Shown here: positions 19,184-28,762 of the stretch, in pieces | Numbering within the stretch: the stretch's first letter is position 1 | Layout: the number at the start of each line of letters is the position of its first letter | NCBI GenBank assembly: GCA_021838785.1 | Contig: JAKCCV010000002.1 | Span: 124,001-188,000 of the forward strand | Direction of reading: 5' to 3' | DNA length: 64,000 bases | Source of the DNA: Acidobacteriota bacterium | Lineage (GTDB): Bacteria; Acidobacteriota; Terriglobia; UBA7540 | Position numbers and translations under genes: made by a program | The notes under the pieces: model-generated | What the model saw: the letters and a program-made list of their open reading frames with translations, nothing else | Database searches by the model: none | Told to the model about the DNA's origin: nothing

Positions 19184-19213
19184 AAGTCTTCGTGAGCTTG
19201 GGGGCTGTGTCCG

Positions 19214-19243
19214 CGCCGTCAAGCCACGGGTTGACGGCGTTTC
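19214..19243 (+). terminator. Terminator-like hairpin after the fad genes
   Basis: CGCCGTCAA (19214-19222) and TTGACGGCG (19231-19239) form a perfect 9-bp stem with an 8-nt loop, followed by TTTC. The U-tract is short, so it is a moderate intrinsic terminator. It begins 30 bp after the fadE stop. Confidence 0.5.
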
Positions 19244-19304
19244 GAGTTTGCCGGCGGCAACCCAAAGCGGGTGCTTCAAAGAGCGTGGCATGAGCTGACG
19301 GCGG

Positions 19305-19706
19305 CTACACTTGCAGTCCTTTCAGGGCCTTCATCGCCCCGACCAAGTCGGAAACCGCCAGCACGAACTCCACGTTTTTCGAGCCAGTTCCCGCCACGCC
19401 GTAGGCATAGGTGACGGTGATATTTTCCTCAGCCAGTCGCGCGCTGACCTTGGCCAGTTGTCCCGGGCGATGTGCAAGGCTCAGCCGAAGAACATCCTCC
19501 TCGCTCAAGCGAAGGCCCAGCCCGTCGAGAGCCTGCCGCGCTCTGGCAGGGTTGGCGGCGACCACGCGGATGGCGCTTCCGTTCTCGGTGTCATAAGTTG
19601 CCAAGGCCGTAAGGTTAACTCTGGCCTTAGCGAGCGTGCTCGTAATCCGGGCTAATTGCTCCGCACGGTCTTCTACCCACACGGTGATTTGCTTTGCCTT
19701 TCCCAC
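19305..19706 (-). CDS. Tandem ACT-domain protein
   Basis: A 133-aa cytosolic protein made of two ACT domains (about residues 4-65 and 70-133; second begins LSLAHRPGQLAKVSARLAEE). ACT domains bind amino acids and regulate enzymes; stand-alone pairs like this are often annotated as amino acid-binding proteins, with no enzyme part. The GTG at 19706 with GGGAGGAATCC upstream is chosen over a start 32 codons earlier whose extension is unlike the family. Convergent with fadE. Ligand unknown. Confidence 0.8.
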   Translation of the reverse strand: MGKAKQITVWVEDRAEQLARITSTLAKARVNLTALATYDTENGSAIRVVAANPARARQALDGLGLRLSEEDVLRLSLAHRPGQLAKVSARLAEENITVTYAYGVAGTGSKNVEFVLAVSDLVGAMKALKGLQV

Positions 19707-19838
19707 GGATTCCTCCCGAAAATGCTCTTCCCGAGGACGAGCCAAACGCTCCGCGCGACGCAAAACACCAGCGAGCGTTCTCTCCTCCGCGGGAAGAAAC
19801 AAAAGAATCTCAATTAGCTTACCAGGAAAACGATTTTT

Positions 19839-21770
19839 CTATGGACTCGTCAAGTTTGAGGAAAGGTCGCCCGTCCCTCGGCCGAAAATCCGAATGCGTA
19901 AGCCCACGACGACGGTTCTCCCTGGCATCGGAACGTTTGGGATCTCCTCGTAGAAGGTATTGGTCAAATTGGAAACCTGCAGATAAGGCCGGAGTCTTCC
20001 CATCGAACGCGCCACAGCCATATCCCACAAAGCATAAGGCGTTTGATGAATCCGCTGCAGAACTCCAAACCTCGATCGGGCGATTAGTCCGCCTGGCAAG
20101 GTTCCCAGCCACGTCATTTCGGCGGAGTTCACGAGATAATTGAACAAATACCTTGATTGCAAAATTCTCGCAGGAGCACGCGACCCGTGGAGTGCTGTGT
20201 AACTAAATTGAATTTGCTGCGAGCGGTGAAGCCTCGTGCCTACCGCCAGCTCCACGCCTTGGAAGGTAAGGTTGTCAATGTTCATAGCTCTCCAAACGGC
20301 GCTGCCGGGCGTTCTGGCGTAATCAATGCCGTCTCGGTCTTGCCGCTCGAAGAGCGTTAAATGCGCAGCCCACGGTGCGCGGGGATACCAATCGAGGCCC
20401 GTCTCATAGTTCCATGCTCTTTGCGGCTTGAGGTTCGGATTTCCCAGCGTGGCCGGGTCATGATAGTAGAGGTCCGTAAAGGTCGGCAACTGGAAGGCGC
20501 GCTCGACCGCCGCCCGCCATTGCAGACGAGAATCTATCCAATACCCGCCGCTGATGGAAGGGTTGAACTCGCCGTGAAGGGAGCCATAGGTCTCCTCTCG
20601 GGCGCCCAGGGTGAATGAAAACCGCCGCCAGGGACGAACATCCAACGCGGCATAGCCAGCGGCGCGATTGCGCAGGTGTTCGCCGAGGTTGTTGCTCCGA
20701 ATGGAATCCCGAAAGCCTTCCAGCCCCACGTAGAGCTGGGTGTTCATCGAAAGCCGCTGGTGATGACGCCAAGCCGCCTGATAGCTCCGATCCGCGTGAT
20801 GGTTTGCGTAAACCCACGGACGGTTCCGATAGAGAACAAAAAAGTCCGTGTGGCGGCGAAACGCAAACGACAGCTCATTCCTTCGCCCCACCGCCTGGCG
20901 AACGCCCGCAAACCACGTCCGCGTTCGCTCCCACGAATTAAAGTTTCCATAAAATTGGTTGGCCCCAAAGGGACGGTCATTATGAGCCAGGAGGATTTGA
21001 GTGGCGCCGAGCGACGTGTGGCCGTACGTTATGGAATCGAGAGCCAGGTCACGATAATCACGGTCGGGTAGAAAGCCGGTGGAAAAATCCCGTGAGAAGT
21101 CCAACTCCTCGCCAAAATTCGGCTGGGCAATGCTGAATGTTCCTGCCTCTTGATTGATTCCAAAGTTGCCGGCTGCGGCCTGCAAGAACATTTCCGTCGC
21201 CCTCGGCTCCCGTGTGACGAAATTGACCACCCCACCCACGGCATCCGACCCATAGAGCGTGGTTCCGGAACCGTGGAGAATCTGAATGCTCGAGACTGCC
21301 TGCATGGTAATCGGGAGGTCCATATCATGGTGGGCGCTCTGCACGTCATTCATGCGCCACCCATCCAACAAGATCAAGGTCTGTTCAAAGGTGCCCCCGC
21401 GTATGGAGACGTCCGCTTGCGTTCCGTCGGGGCCGCGTTCTTGCAGATCCACGGAAGCGTCTTCGGCCAGGAAATCCACGAGGGCGCTGCCCAGAAGCTC
21501 CTGCCGATCCAAGTTGATGACGGTGATCGAACGGTCCGCTTCCGTCAGAGGAACGGGTTTGTACACCCCAGTGACGACAATGGTTTGCTTTTGCTCAACT
21601 CGCTGGGGTTGAGTTCGCGGTCGGTCTTTTTGCGCACCGGCCGACGCGACAGTTCCCAGAAGGAACATCGCCATGAACGCCGGCACATCCCTGACCGACG
21701 CTTTGCCCAAGGTCAACCGGTTGTGGCGCGTAAAGAAAATTTTTGGCGTCACTAAACCACGCAGCTTCAT
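19839..21770 (-). CDS. TonB-dependent outer membrane receptor (BtuB-like architecture)
   Basis: A 643-aa receptor: signal peptide within about residues 25-46, a TonB-box-like QTIVVTG, a plug domain (about 60-170, with LYGSDAVGGVVNFVT) and a 22-strand barrel ending in GRTVVVGLRIRIF. The overall pattern (short N-terminus, NPNLKPQRAWNYETGLDW) resembles BtuB and related receptors, but no cobalamin riboswitch or btu gene is near, so the ligand is open; the sugar-gene setting favours an oligosaccharide or metal chelate. ATG at 21770 chosen; a TTG at 21800 overlapping the upstream stop codon would add ten residues. Downstream of the DUF4380 gene with a 26-bp gap, likely one transcript. Confidence 0.88.
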   Translation of the reverse strand: MKLRGLVTPKIFFTRHNRLTLGKASVRDVPAFMAMFLLGTVASAGAQKDRPRTQPQRVEQKQTIVVTGVYKPVPLTEADRSITVINLDRQELLGSALVDFLAEDASVDLQERGPDGTQADVSIRGGTFEQTLILLDGWRMNDVQSAHHDMDLPITMQAVSSIQILHGSGTTLYGSDAVGGVVNFVTREPRATEMFLQAAAGNFGINQEAGTFSIAQPNFGEELDFSRDFSTGFLPDRDYRDLALDSITYGHTSLGATQILLAHNDRPFGANQFYGNFNSWERTRTWFAGVRQAVGRRNELSFAFRRHTDFFVLYRNRPWVYANHHADRSYQAAWRHHQRLSMNTQLYVGLEGFRDSIRSNNLGEHLRNRAAGYAALDVRPWRRFSFTLGAREETYGSLHGEFNPSISGGYWIDSRLQWRAAVERAFQLPTFTDLYYHDPATLGNPNLKPQRAWNYETGLDWYPRAPWAAHLTLFERQDRDGIDYARTPGSAVWRAMNIDNLTFQGVELAVGTRLHRSQQIQFSYTALHGSRAPARILQSRYLFNYLVNSAEMTWLGTLPGGLIARSRFGVLQRIHQTPYALWDMAVARSMGRLRPYLQVSNLTNTFYEEIPNVPMPGRTVVVGLRIRIFGRGTGDLSSNLTSP

Positions 21771-21796
21771 TGCACGAGGGAGGCTACCCCACGGCT

Positions 21797-23218
21797 TCAA
21801 TCAGCGTGAAGGATAAAGTTGCCGAGGTCGCCTCGGTTTTGATTGTGGGGGTCCATCACTCTGACGCTCACGCGGAAGGCATCCGCCGGCAACGGAACGG
21901 ACTTATCCAACTGCACCACGTGACGCGGATCCACGGTGAGCAGCGTATCGTGGGCCAGTTCTTGGCCCATCGCGCTATAGAAAACCGCTTGAAGCGTGCC
22001 GGGCACAAACACTCCAAAAGCGCCTGTCAGGGTAATCTGGTCGCCCGATATCCTTCCCCGCAGCGGTCGGCTAATCACTCCGGCCCACACCGCCTTGCGG
22101 ATCGGATTCAGCGCGCGCGTGGGCGACCAATGGAGTGTAAATTCGTGTTGCTGTCCCGGATACAGCGTGGCAAAGGGGCTTAGAACTTCTGTTTCCAAAA
22201 AATAGGGGGTCTTTTCCAGATTGTTGGGCAGCGTTTGAAAGAACGGGCCACGGGATATCGTTCCGGGCCCATCATTCCACGATTCGACCGAAGCGTTGTC
22301 AGGATACTTCTTACCGGGAAAATACCGAAAGCTTTCCACCAAGGCCAAATCTTTCTGCGCATTTTCGATCGCGAACCAGCCGGCATTCGAATCGGCAGCG
22401 ACTTTTCCCACCTGGTAACGATAGTGGACACGGAGCATGCGCCGATGGTCTATGGCATGATAGCTCGGATTGCGGACGTCTCCGTACGGGTTGTAAAAAC
22501 CTCGAGGAAACATACTGCGCGGGTTAATCGGAATATACACGAACAATTGCTTATTGGGCTGGGAAGGATTGGTCGCATCACTGGCGTCATTCTGGAGCAC
22601 ATCCCAAATGCCCCAGCGAATTCGCCGCTCGCTGATATTGCGCATGACTTCACGGACCGTCACCCGCGTGGTTCCCGCAAACACCTGAAACGTCCGTACA
22701 AATTGGACGCCCGTGCGAGGATCAGGCGGGCTCGTGACCCGCACCGCGACCTCTTCAGGCGTATTCTTGACGATTTCGGATTGGAAGGGGCTTCCATCGA
22801 GAATGTAATAGGGGATGCTGGGCCATTGGTGATTGTTCATCCATCCTTCCGGCGCCGGCCAGACCTTATCGCCGCCGTAGTTGGCCCAGCCGGCCTTTAA
22901 GTTGTTCTGGCTCTGCGGCAGAACTTTGCCGGCTAGGTTTTGATTGACAAAAAAATAGTGACGATGCCCCAAGGTGAGCTGAATGGCACGTCCGCCAATT
23001 TCGGGCGCCACGTAGAGGCTAATGAGACCATTCGAGAGCCGATAAACCTTCCAGCCTCGATACTGGGTCTGCTCGAGTTTCGCCGCGTAGCGAGATGCAG
23101 CCGCTTGGGACAGCATCGCGGCTGAAAGAAACCATGCAAGACATTGGGCTGCGCCCAAGAGCGCATGGCGGGATCTGGTGTGTCCCAATGAAAACGCCCT
23201 GTAAATAGGAAATTTCAC
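21797..23218 (-). CDS. Exported DUF4380-type protein
   Basis: A 473-aa protein with a signal peptide (cleavage near residue 40) and the beta-rich start typical of DUF4380 proteins (residues about 50-90, GLISLYVAPEIGGRAIQLTLG), a fold related to galactose-mutarotase-like beta sandwiches. Function in the family is unproven; carbohydrate binding or conversion is a reasonable inference. GTG start at 23218 has AGGAGGG 4 bp upstream, a strong site that settles the start. Directly upstream of the TonB receptor. Confidence 0.75.
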   Translation of the reverse strand: MKFPIYRAFSLGHTRSRHALLGAAQCLAWFLSAAMLSQAAASRYAAKLEQTQYRGWKVYRLSNGLISLYVAPEIGGRAIQLTLGHRHYFFVNQNLAGKVLPQSQNNLKAGWANYGGDKVWPAPEGWMNNHQWPSIPYYILDGSPFQSEIVKNTPEEVAVRVTSPPDPRTGVQFVRTFQVFAGTTRVTVREVMRNISERRIRWGIWDVLQNDASDATNPSQPNKQLFVYIPINPRSMFPRGFYNPYGDVRNPSYHAIDHRRMLRVHYRYQVGKVAADSNAGWFAIENAQKDLALVESFRYFPGKKYPDNASVESWNDGPGTISRGPFFQTLPNNLEKTPYFLETEVLSPFATLYPGQQHEFTLHWSPTRALNPIRKAVWAGVISRPLRGRISGDQITLTGAFGVFVPGTLQAVFYSAMGQELAHDTLLTVDPRHVVQLDKSVPLPADAFRVSVRVMDPHNQNRGDLGNFILHAD

Positions 23219-23349
23219 GATTCCCTCCTAAAAAATTAAAGACGTGTTGGCCACTGAGGGGCCGGTCGTGGTGTTGGAATATCCGTTATTCAGCGCCCCG
23301 TGATTTTTCGTGGGATGCGTCGGCAATAGGCTTACAGAGGCAGAGCTTG

Positions 23350-23400
23350 TGGCACGGCCATCTTGATCATGTTCCCGCACGGGTATGACGCCCGTGCCAC
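23350..23400. repeat. REP-like palindrome
   Basis: Inner perfect stem GCACGGG (23377-23383) / CCCGTGC (23391-23397) with the loop TATGACG, and an outer GTGGCACGG (23350-23358) that can pair with the CCCGTGCCAC at 23391-23400 instead. Such GGCACGGG/CCCGTGCC palindromes between genes resemble dispersed REP-type repeats. Only one copy is clear in this window. Confidence 0.45.
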
Positions 23401-23435
23401 ACCGGACATAGTAAAGGAGCGTTAGACACGCAAGA

Positions 23436-24983
23436 CTAGGGTGCCCGGAATTCCGTGGCAAGCGCCGCCAACTCATGCGCCAACTCCTTGACCGCAGGAT
23501 AAAGATTTCGATAGACGCGATAAAGCCGATTATAGAGCGCCACGTTTTCGGCACGAGGCGCCATCGTTTCCTGCTCGTGAACCGCCTGCCGCGAGGCTTC
23601 CTGAACGGATGAGTAAATCTTCGCCCCGGCTCCCGCGAGCAGCGCCGCGCCGAACGCCGAACCTTCTGACGTTTTCAGGGTCACAACGTCTTTGCCATAA
23701 ACATCGGCCTGAATTTCCCGCCAGGTAAAGTTGCGGGAACCTCCGCCGGACAAACGAATCTGTTCGACGGGGATTTCCAATTCTTTGAAAATTTCAATGG
23801 AATCCCGCAAGCTGAACGCGACGCCTTCCAGAATCGAGCGAACCATGTGCGCGCGTGTATGTGCCGCCGTCAGGCCGAACCACATGCCGCGGGCTTGCGG
23901 ATCGAGATGAGGCGTCCTTTCACCCATCAAGTACGGCAGAAAGAGCAGACCGCCGCTTCCCGGAGGAGCCTGCTCCGCTTCGCGCACCAGCAGGTCGTAG
24001 GAGTCAGCGCCCACTTGGGCGGCATACCAGTTCTCGATGCCTCCGAAGAAATCCCGAAACCATCGCAGGGAGAGTCCGGCGCCTTGCGTCACACCCATGA
24101 CGTGCCATTTACCCGGCACGGCGTGACAAAAAGTGTGAATGCGGCCTCGAGGATCCAGATGCGGAGCCTCGGTGTAAGCAAAAATCACCCCCGAGCTTCC
24201 CAGCGTCGCCGACGTCAGCCCCGGCAGCACGACTCCGTTGCCCACCGCGCTGGCTGCCTGATCCCCCGCCCCGCCCACGACCGGCGTGCCCGCTGCCAGC
24301 CCTGTCAATAGAGCCGCTTCACGGGTGATGTTGCCGGTAATTTCCGGTGATTCATAAACCCGCGGCAAAAGGCCTGCATCAATTTGAAGCGCCTCCAGCA
24401 TTTCCCGCGACCATCGGCGATGGGTCACATCGAACAGCAGCGTCCCCGAAGCATCGGAAACCTCGGTGGCAAATTCGCCCGTCAAACGAAAACGGACGAA
24501 ATCTTTGGGGAGCAAAAACTGCGCGGCCCGTTCAAAGGTGGCTGGCTCGTGGTCACGAATCCAGAGGAGTTTGGGCGCGCTAAAGCCGGTGAGGGCCGGA
24601 TTCGATACCCATTGAATCAACCGGTTCCGTCCGACCCGGGAGGTAATCCAATCGCATTGCGCCTGGCTGCGCTGGTCGCACCAGATCAACGAAGGCCGCA
24701 AGACCGCATGGGCCTTGTCCAGCAGCACCACCCCGTGCATTTGTCCGGAGAGGCCAACCGCGGCGATGTCCGAGCCTTTGAGCCCCGCGGCACCGAGCGC
24801 GCCCGTCGTGGCGGTTACGGTAGCCTGCCACCAATCCTCGGGGTCCTGTTCCGCCCAACCCGGCTTTTCCATGCGCATGGGTTTGTGCGCACCGGTCGCC
24901 GCGCCGACCACATGCCCCTCCGGGCGCACAATCACGGCCCTCGTGCCGGTCGTGCCGACGTCAATTCCCATCAGGTAGGGCAT
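23436..24983 (-). CDS. xylB: Xylulokinase-like FGGY-family sugar kinase
   Basis: A 515-aa FGGY kinase. N-terminal nucleotide site LMGIDVGTTGTRAV (residues 4-17), GLSGQMHGVVLLD (about 75-87, typical of xylulokinases), GGAGDQAASAVGNG (about 245) and the C-terminal LSGGGSRN motif (about 415) are present. It would phosphorylate D-xylulose or a related ketose in the cytosol. ATG at 24983 with GGGTGAG upstream; the frame is open 10 codons further. The next upstream genes are a sugar oxidoreductase and a TIM-barrel epimerase on the same strand, fitting a pentose or uncommon-sugar pathway. Confidence 0.85.
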   Translation of the reverse strand: MPYLMGIDVGTTGTRAVIVRPEGHVVGAATGAHKPMRMEKPGWAEQDPEDWWQATVTATTGALGAAGLKGSDIAAVGLSGQMHGVVLLDKAHAVLRPSLIWCDQRSQAQCDWITSRVGRNRLIQWVSNPALTGFSAPKLLWIRDHEPATFERAAQFLLPKDFVRFRLTGEFATEVSDASGTLLFDVTHRRWSREMLEALQIDAGLLPRVYESPEITGNITREAALLTGLAAGTPVVGGAGDQAASAVGNGVVLPGLTSATLGSSGVIFAYTEAPHLDPRGRIHTFCHAVPGKWHVMGVTQGAGLSLRWFRDFFGGIENWYAAQVGADSYDLLVREAEQAPPGSGGLLFLPYLMGERTPHLDPQARGMWFGLTAAHTRAHMVRSILEGVAFSLRDSIEIFKELEIPVEQIRLSGGGSRNFTWREIQADVYGKDVVTLKTSEGSAFGAALLAGAGAKIYSSVQEASRQAVHEQETMAPRAENVALYNRLYRVYRNLYPAVKELAHELAALATEFRAP

Positions 24984-25077
24984 AGGTCTCACCCTGCACC
25001 ACGGGTTTTCCACTTAAGAACGGCTGCGCAAACCCGCTGTGACTTTTTCTCCACTCTCCAAAGGCCACGCTGAATTT

Positions 25078-26238
25078 TCAGTTCCCGCTGACTTTCTGCC
25101 AGGTCCCCGCTTTTGCGGACCTCTCGACCGCATCGAGCACGGCCTGGTTCTTCACGCCATCCCGAAAATTTGGCGAAGGGAGGGTGTCTTTCTCCAGAGC
25201 CACAAGGAAATCATGGATAGCATGAATGAACGTGTGCTCGTACCCGATGATATGCCCCGGCGGCCACCAGGCACCGACGTATGGATGAACGCTTTCCGTC
25301 ACATTGATCGTCTTGTAGCCTTGCTCGCCCGCCTTGTCGGCACCCTCATAAAACTCCAACTCATTCATCCGTTCGAGATTAAAGGCGACGCTGCCTTTGC
25401 TTCCGTAAATTTGAAATGTATTGTAGTTTCGACGCCCACCACAGAAGCGCGACGACTCAAACACTCCCACGCTTCCGTTGCTGAAGCGCGCCAAGAAATT
25501 GGCGTCATCATCCACCGTCACCCGGCCCTTCCGGGAACTCGAGCCTTTGGCGCCCCATGCGCCTTCACCTGAGCCGGGGATCGGTCGTTCTTTGATGAAA
25601 GTGGTCATCTGTCCCGTCACGGCAGTGAATTCGCCGTTCAAGAAGCGAGCCAGATCAATGGCGTGCGCGCCGATGTCTCCGAGCGCGCCGGACCCCGCCA
25701 CCTTCTTGTCCAGCCGCCAGACAAGAGGGAAGTTGGGATCCATAATCCAGTCCTGAAGATAGGCCCCGTGGTAATGGTAAATGTCTCCGAGCCTACCCTC
25801 CTCCACCCACTGTCGCACCAAGCTCACGGCGGGAATTTTCCGGTAGTTGTGCATAATCATGTGCTTTACCCCCGCCTTCTCCACAGCCTTGAGCATGGCG
25901 CGCGCCTCAGTCAGCGAATTGGCGAGCGGCTTCTCACAGATAACGTGCTTGCGCGCCGCTGCGGCCGCGATGGCCATGGGCGGATGGAGATTGCCCGGCG
26001 TGGCGATATCCACCACGTCAATGTCTTGCCGCTGCACCACCTTTCGCCAGTCTGTCTCAACCTCCTCCCAGCCAAACTGGCGCGCCGCGGCCTCAACCCC
26101 CGCGCGATCCCTTCCGCAAATCACTTTCATCCGCACCTGGATCTTGCCGGGAAAGAAATGCTGGACTTGACGGAAGGCATTCGAGTGCGCCTTGCCCATG
26201 AACTTATAGCCGATCAACGCGACATTGACCGTTGCCAT
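25078..26238 (-). CDS. Gfo/Idh/MocA-family oxidoreductase (cytosolic)
   Basis: A 386-aa NAD(P)-dependent sugar dehydrogenase-like protein. The Rossmann domain starts at residue 4 (VNVALIGYKFMGKAHSNAF) and carries the family EKP motif (VICEKPLANS, about residue 95); GDIGAHAIDLARFL around 185 holds the conserved substrate-site histidine. There is no signal peptide. ATG at 26238 has AAGGGGGA about 6 bp upstream; a longer frame begins six codons earlier. It lies between xylB and the epimerase on the same strand. Substrate unknown. Confidence 0.87.
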   Translation of the reverse strand: MATVNVALIGYKFMGKAHSNAFRQVQHFFPGKIQVRMKVICGRDRAGVEAAARQFGWEEVETDWRKVVQRQDIDVVDIATPGNLHPPMAIAAAAARKHVICEKPLANSLTEARAMLKAVEKAGVKHMIMHNYRKIPAVSLVRQWVEEGRLGDIYHYHGAYLQDWIMDPNFPLVWRLDKKVAGSGALGDIGAHAIDLARFLNGEFTAVTGQMTTFIKERPIPGSGEGAWGAKGSSSRKGRVTVDDDANFLARFSNGSVGVFESSRFCGGRRNYNTFQIYGSKGSVAFNLERMNELEFYEGADKAGEQGYKTINVTESVHPYVGAWWPPGHIIGYEHTFIHAIHDFLVALEKDTLPSPNFRDGVKNQAVLDAVERSAKAGTWQKVSGN

Positions 26239-26343
26239 GCAATCCCCCTTGCACACCTGCGTTTGAAGAATAAAATGCCCTCGGCACTACAACCCAAAAG
26301 GATTTGCAAATCCGGGCCTTGGGAAACGACATTCGCCCGGGCT

Positions 26344-27306
26344 TTAAGCCCACCACATCGCCTTGAGCTTTTCCCGGATGACGATCTCATTCAGAAAGGT
26401 CGCGGCCTTCATCAAGCCTTCCTCGACCGACATCAAGCTATCCTCGTGCTCAATGGAGAGCACGTCGTCGTAACCCACCATTTGCAAGGTGGACACCATA
26501 TCCGTCCAAAATTCTCGTCCGTGGCCGTAACCCACCGTGCGAAAAAGAAAAGCTCGATTCTTCTCGTCGCTGTAAGGTTTGGTATCCAACACGCCGTTGA
26601 CCTGCGTGTTCACGGTGTAAATCTTGGTATCCTTCGCATGGCAGTGGAAGACAGCCTCGCCGAGCCTGCGAATGGCCGCACACGGGTCAATGCCCTGCCA
26701 GAACATGTGGCTGGGATCGAAGTTGCAGCCGATGGCCGGGCCGGCCGCCTCGCGCAACTTGAGCATGGTTTCGGGATTATAGACGACGAACCCCGGATGC
26801 ATTTCAATGGCGATGCGAACTCCGTGCTCCTCAGCAAACTTGGCCCGCTTGACCCAATACGGAATAACTTTCTTTTCCCATTGCCACTTCAGGATTTCCT
26901 GATAGTCAGGCGGCCACGGCGTAGGCGACCAGTTGGGCAATTTTGACGTTTCCGAATCGCCGGGGCAGCCGGAGAAATCAATCACCGTGCGCACTCCCAG
27001 CTTCTCCGCCAGCAAGATCGTTCGACGATTGGTTTCCGCGTGGGCATCGGCAATGCGTTTGTTAGGGTGCAACGCATTTCCGTGACAACTCAACGCGCTG
27101 ATGGTGATGCCTTGGTCATGGAGTTTTTGCTGGAACTCCTTGAGCTTGGCCGACGAATTCAGCCAGTCCAGCTTGAGATGCGGGTCCCCCGGATAATTTC
27201 CCGTCCCCAGCTCAACCGTGCGAATACCCAGCGGCTTGATTTTCTTGACTACGTCGTCGAGGCTCAAGTTTGCGAACAGTGCGGTAAACAATCCGACTTT
27301 CATCAT
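26344..27306 (-). CDS. Sugar phosphate isomerase/epimerase family protein (cytosolic TIM barrel)
   Basis: A 320-aa xylose-isomerase-like TIM-barrel protein. Metal-binding residues expected in the family are visible: E in IAIEMHPGF (about 182), D in NFDPSHMF (about 207), H in FHCHAKD (about 232) and E in LSIEHED (about 288). No export signal. Two ATGs in tandem begin the gene, and AAGGGAG lies 6 bp upstream. It precedes the cytosolic oxidoreductase by about 100 bp; such pairs commonly handle inositols, glucosides or keto-sugars. Confidence 0.85.
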   Translation of the reverse strand: MMKVGLFTALFANLSLDDVVKKIKPLGIRTVELGTGNYPGDPHLKLDWLNSSAKLKEFQQKLHDQGITISALSCHGNALHPNKRIADAHAETNRRTILLAEKLGVRTVIDFSGCPGDSETSKLPNWSPTPWPPDYQEILKWQWEKKVIPYWVKRAKFAEEHGVRIAIEMHPGFVVYNPETMLKLREAAGPAIGCNFDPSHMFWQGIDPCAAIRRLGEAVFHCHAKDTKIYTVNTQVNGVLDTKPYSDEKNRAFLFRTVGYGHGREFWTDMVSTLQMVGYDDVLSIEHEDSLMSVEEGLMKAATFLNEIVIREKLKAMWWA

Positions 27307-27511
27307 GCAGCTCCCTTCCGACGGCTCCCTCGGTTGGTTCCTACCGGGAGCGGTCGCACCGTATGCCTTTGACAAGGCGGGTTAAAGAGGCTAAATGTAT
27401 TCGCCCACGGGTAGCTCGTCAACTGGAAAATGTCACCGCGCGCGCCTCTTGACCTCTGGAAAATCATAGCTTCAGGTCGGACAGCCTGCGACCTGGGACC
27501 GACCGCGCAAA

Positions 27512-28504
27512 TCAACCGGCTTCCAGCGCCGTCATTACCACGACATTCACGATATCTTGCTCGCTGCATCCGCGAGACAAGTCATTGGCGGGCCGGGCCA
27601 GACCCTGGAGAATCGGCCCCACGGCCGTGCAACCGCCCATCCGTTCCGCCAGCTTGTAGCCAATATTTCCCGAGTTCAAATCCGGAAAAATCAGCACGTT
27701 CGCCCGCCCAGCCACGGCGGAACCGGAGGCTTTGCGGGCTGCGACGTCGGGAACGAGCGCGGCGTCCAACTGCAGTTCGCCATCCGCCGCAACCGAAGGC
27801 GCGCGCGCACGAAACGTCCTGAGAGCCTCGCGCACCGATTGAACCATCCGGTGCTCCGCGCTTCCTTTGGTCGAATAGGACAAGAAGGCGACCCTCGGCT
27901 CAACCTCCAACAGCCGAGCTGCGCTCCTCGCAGTCAGGATAGCGATTTCCGCCAATTGCCCGGGCGAGGGATCCGGAACCACAGCGCAATCTGCAAAGAG
28001 CATTGCGCCCTCCTGTCCCAGGCGTCGGTCGGGAGAGACTAAGAGGAAGAAACTTGATACCAGGGAGGTGCGGGGTGCGGGCCCAATCGTCCACAAGGCT
28101 GCGCGGACTGTTTCGGCGGTGGTGGTGAGCGCGCCACCGACACAGCCATCGGCATCTCCGGCGGCCACGGCTAATCCGGCAAATATCGCGGGATTCTTGG
28201 CCGCTTCCAGCGCCTCCGGTTGTGTCATCCCTCGCGCGCGCCGCCGCTCGTAGAGGGCCTGGGCGTAGGCGGGAAGGCGTTCGCTTTGGGTTGGATTCAC
28301 CAACTTGACGTTCGACAAACTGATGCCTAATGTTTTGATTCGTCCCCTAATTTTTTCCGTGTCGCCAAGCAACGTGAGTTGCGCTAGACCTTCCTTTTCA
28401 ATCTTCTCTGCCGCCATCAGAGTGCGTTCATCTTCACCCTCGAATAACACAATATGTCGAGGAGTGGCCCTGGCACGCGCTCGGAACCTCTCTAGTAAAT
28501 CCAC
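27512..28504 (-). CDS. pta: Phosphate acetyl/butyryltransferase
   Basis: A 330-aa enzyme that converts acyl-CoA and phosphate to acyl phosphate. Family motifs seen include [19 protein letters not shown] at the start, [20 protein letters not shown] (about 120-140) and [17 protein letters not shown] (about 265-282), which is the strongly conserved PTA_PTB signature. The GTG at 28504 has GGGAGG 8 bp upstream and gives the standard length; the frame continues 39 codons upstream with no similarity. No acetate kinase gene is adjacent. Acetyl rather than butyryl specificity is inferred. Confidence 0.88.
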   Translation of the reverse strand: MDLLERFRARARATPRHIVLFEGEDERTLMAAEKIEKEGLAQLTLLGDTEKIRGRIKTLGISLSNVKLVNPTQSERLPAYAQALYERRRARGMTQPEALEAAKNPAIFAGLAVAAGDADGCVGGALTTTAETVRAALWTIGPAPRTSLVSSFFLLVSPDRRLGQEGAMLFADCAVVPDPSPGQLAEIAILTARSAARLLEVEPRVAFLSYSTKGSAEHRMVQSVREALRTFRARAPSVAADGELQLDAALVPDVAARKASGSAVAGRANVLIFPDLNSGNIGYKLAERMGGCTAVGPILQGLARPANDLSRGCSEQDIVNVVVMTALEAG

Positions 28505-28725
28505 GTCGCAGCCTCCCTCGACGACTCGTCCGTTCAAATGCCTTCCGGTTCGACTTAAACCGGATTCTACCGGCTTTGCGGCTGGAACCGGCTGTTGCCG
28601 AGGCTCATTCACAAAACCCACCGCCGCAAGTTTGTAAGATTATCCAGAATTGCTTTCTCGGTCGAGTAAAATCCTGCGGGGACTCGAGCGCGGCTTCAAG
28701 ATATGACTCGGCGGGCATTCGGTTT

Positions 28726-28753
28726 TTGACCCGAGCCACCGACCAGTTATAAT
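28726..28753 (+). promoter_or_regulatory. Promoter of mtnA
   Basis: TTGACC (28726-28731), 16-bp spacer, TATAAT (28748-28753). The expected transcription start (about 28760) is only 2-4 nt before the ATG at 28763, so the mRNA would be almost leaderless. Confidence 0.65.
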
Positions 28754-28762
28754 CACCATGAG

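Noticed and set aside
19839-21770. Vitamin B12 receptor assignment (btuB) for the TonB-dependent receptor
   Set aside because: The architecture is similar, but no cobalamin riboswitch or other B12 transport gene is visible, so the ligand was left open.
25663-26946. 427-aa plus-strand frame
   Set aside because: It runs opposite to the Gfo/Idh/MocA and epimerase genes and crosses both, with no family character.
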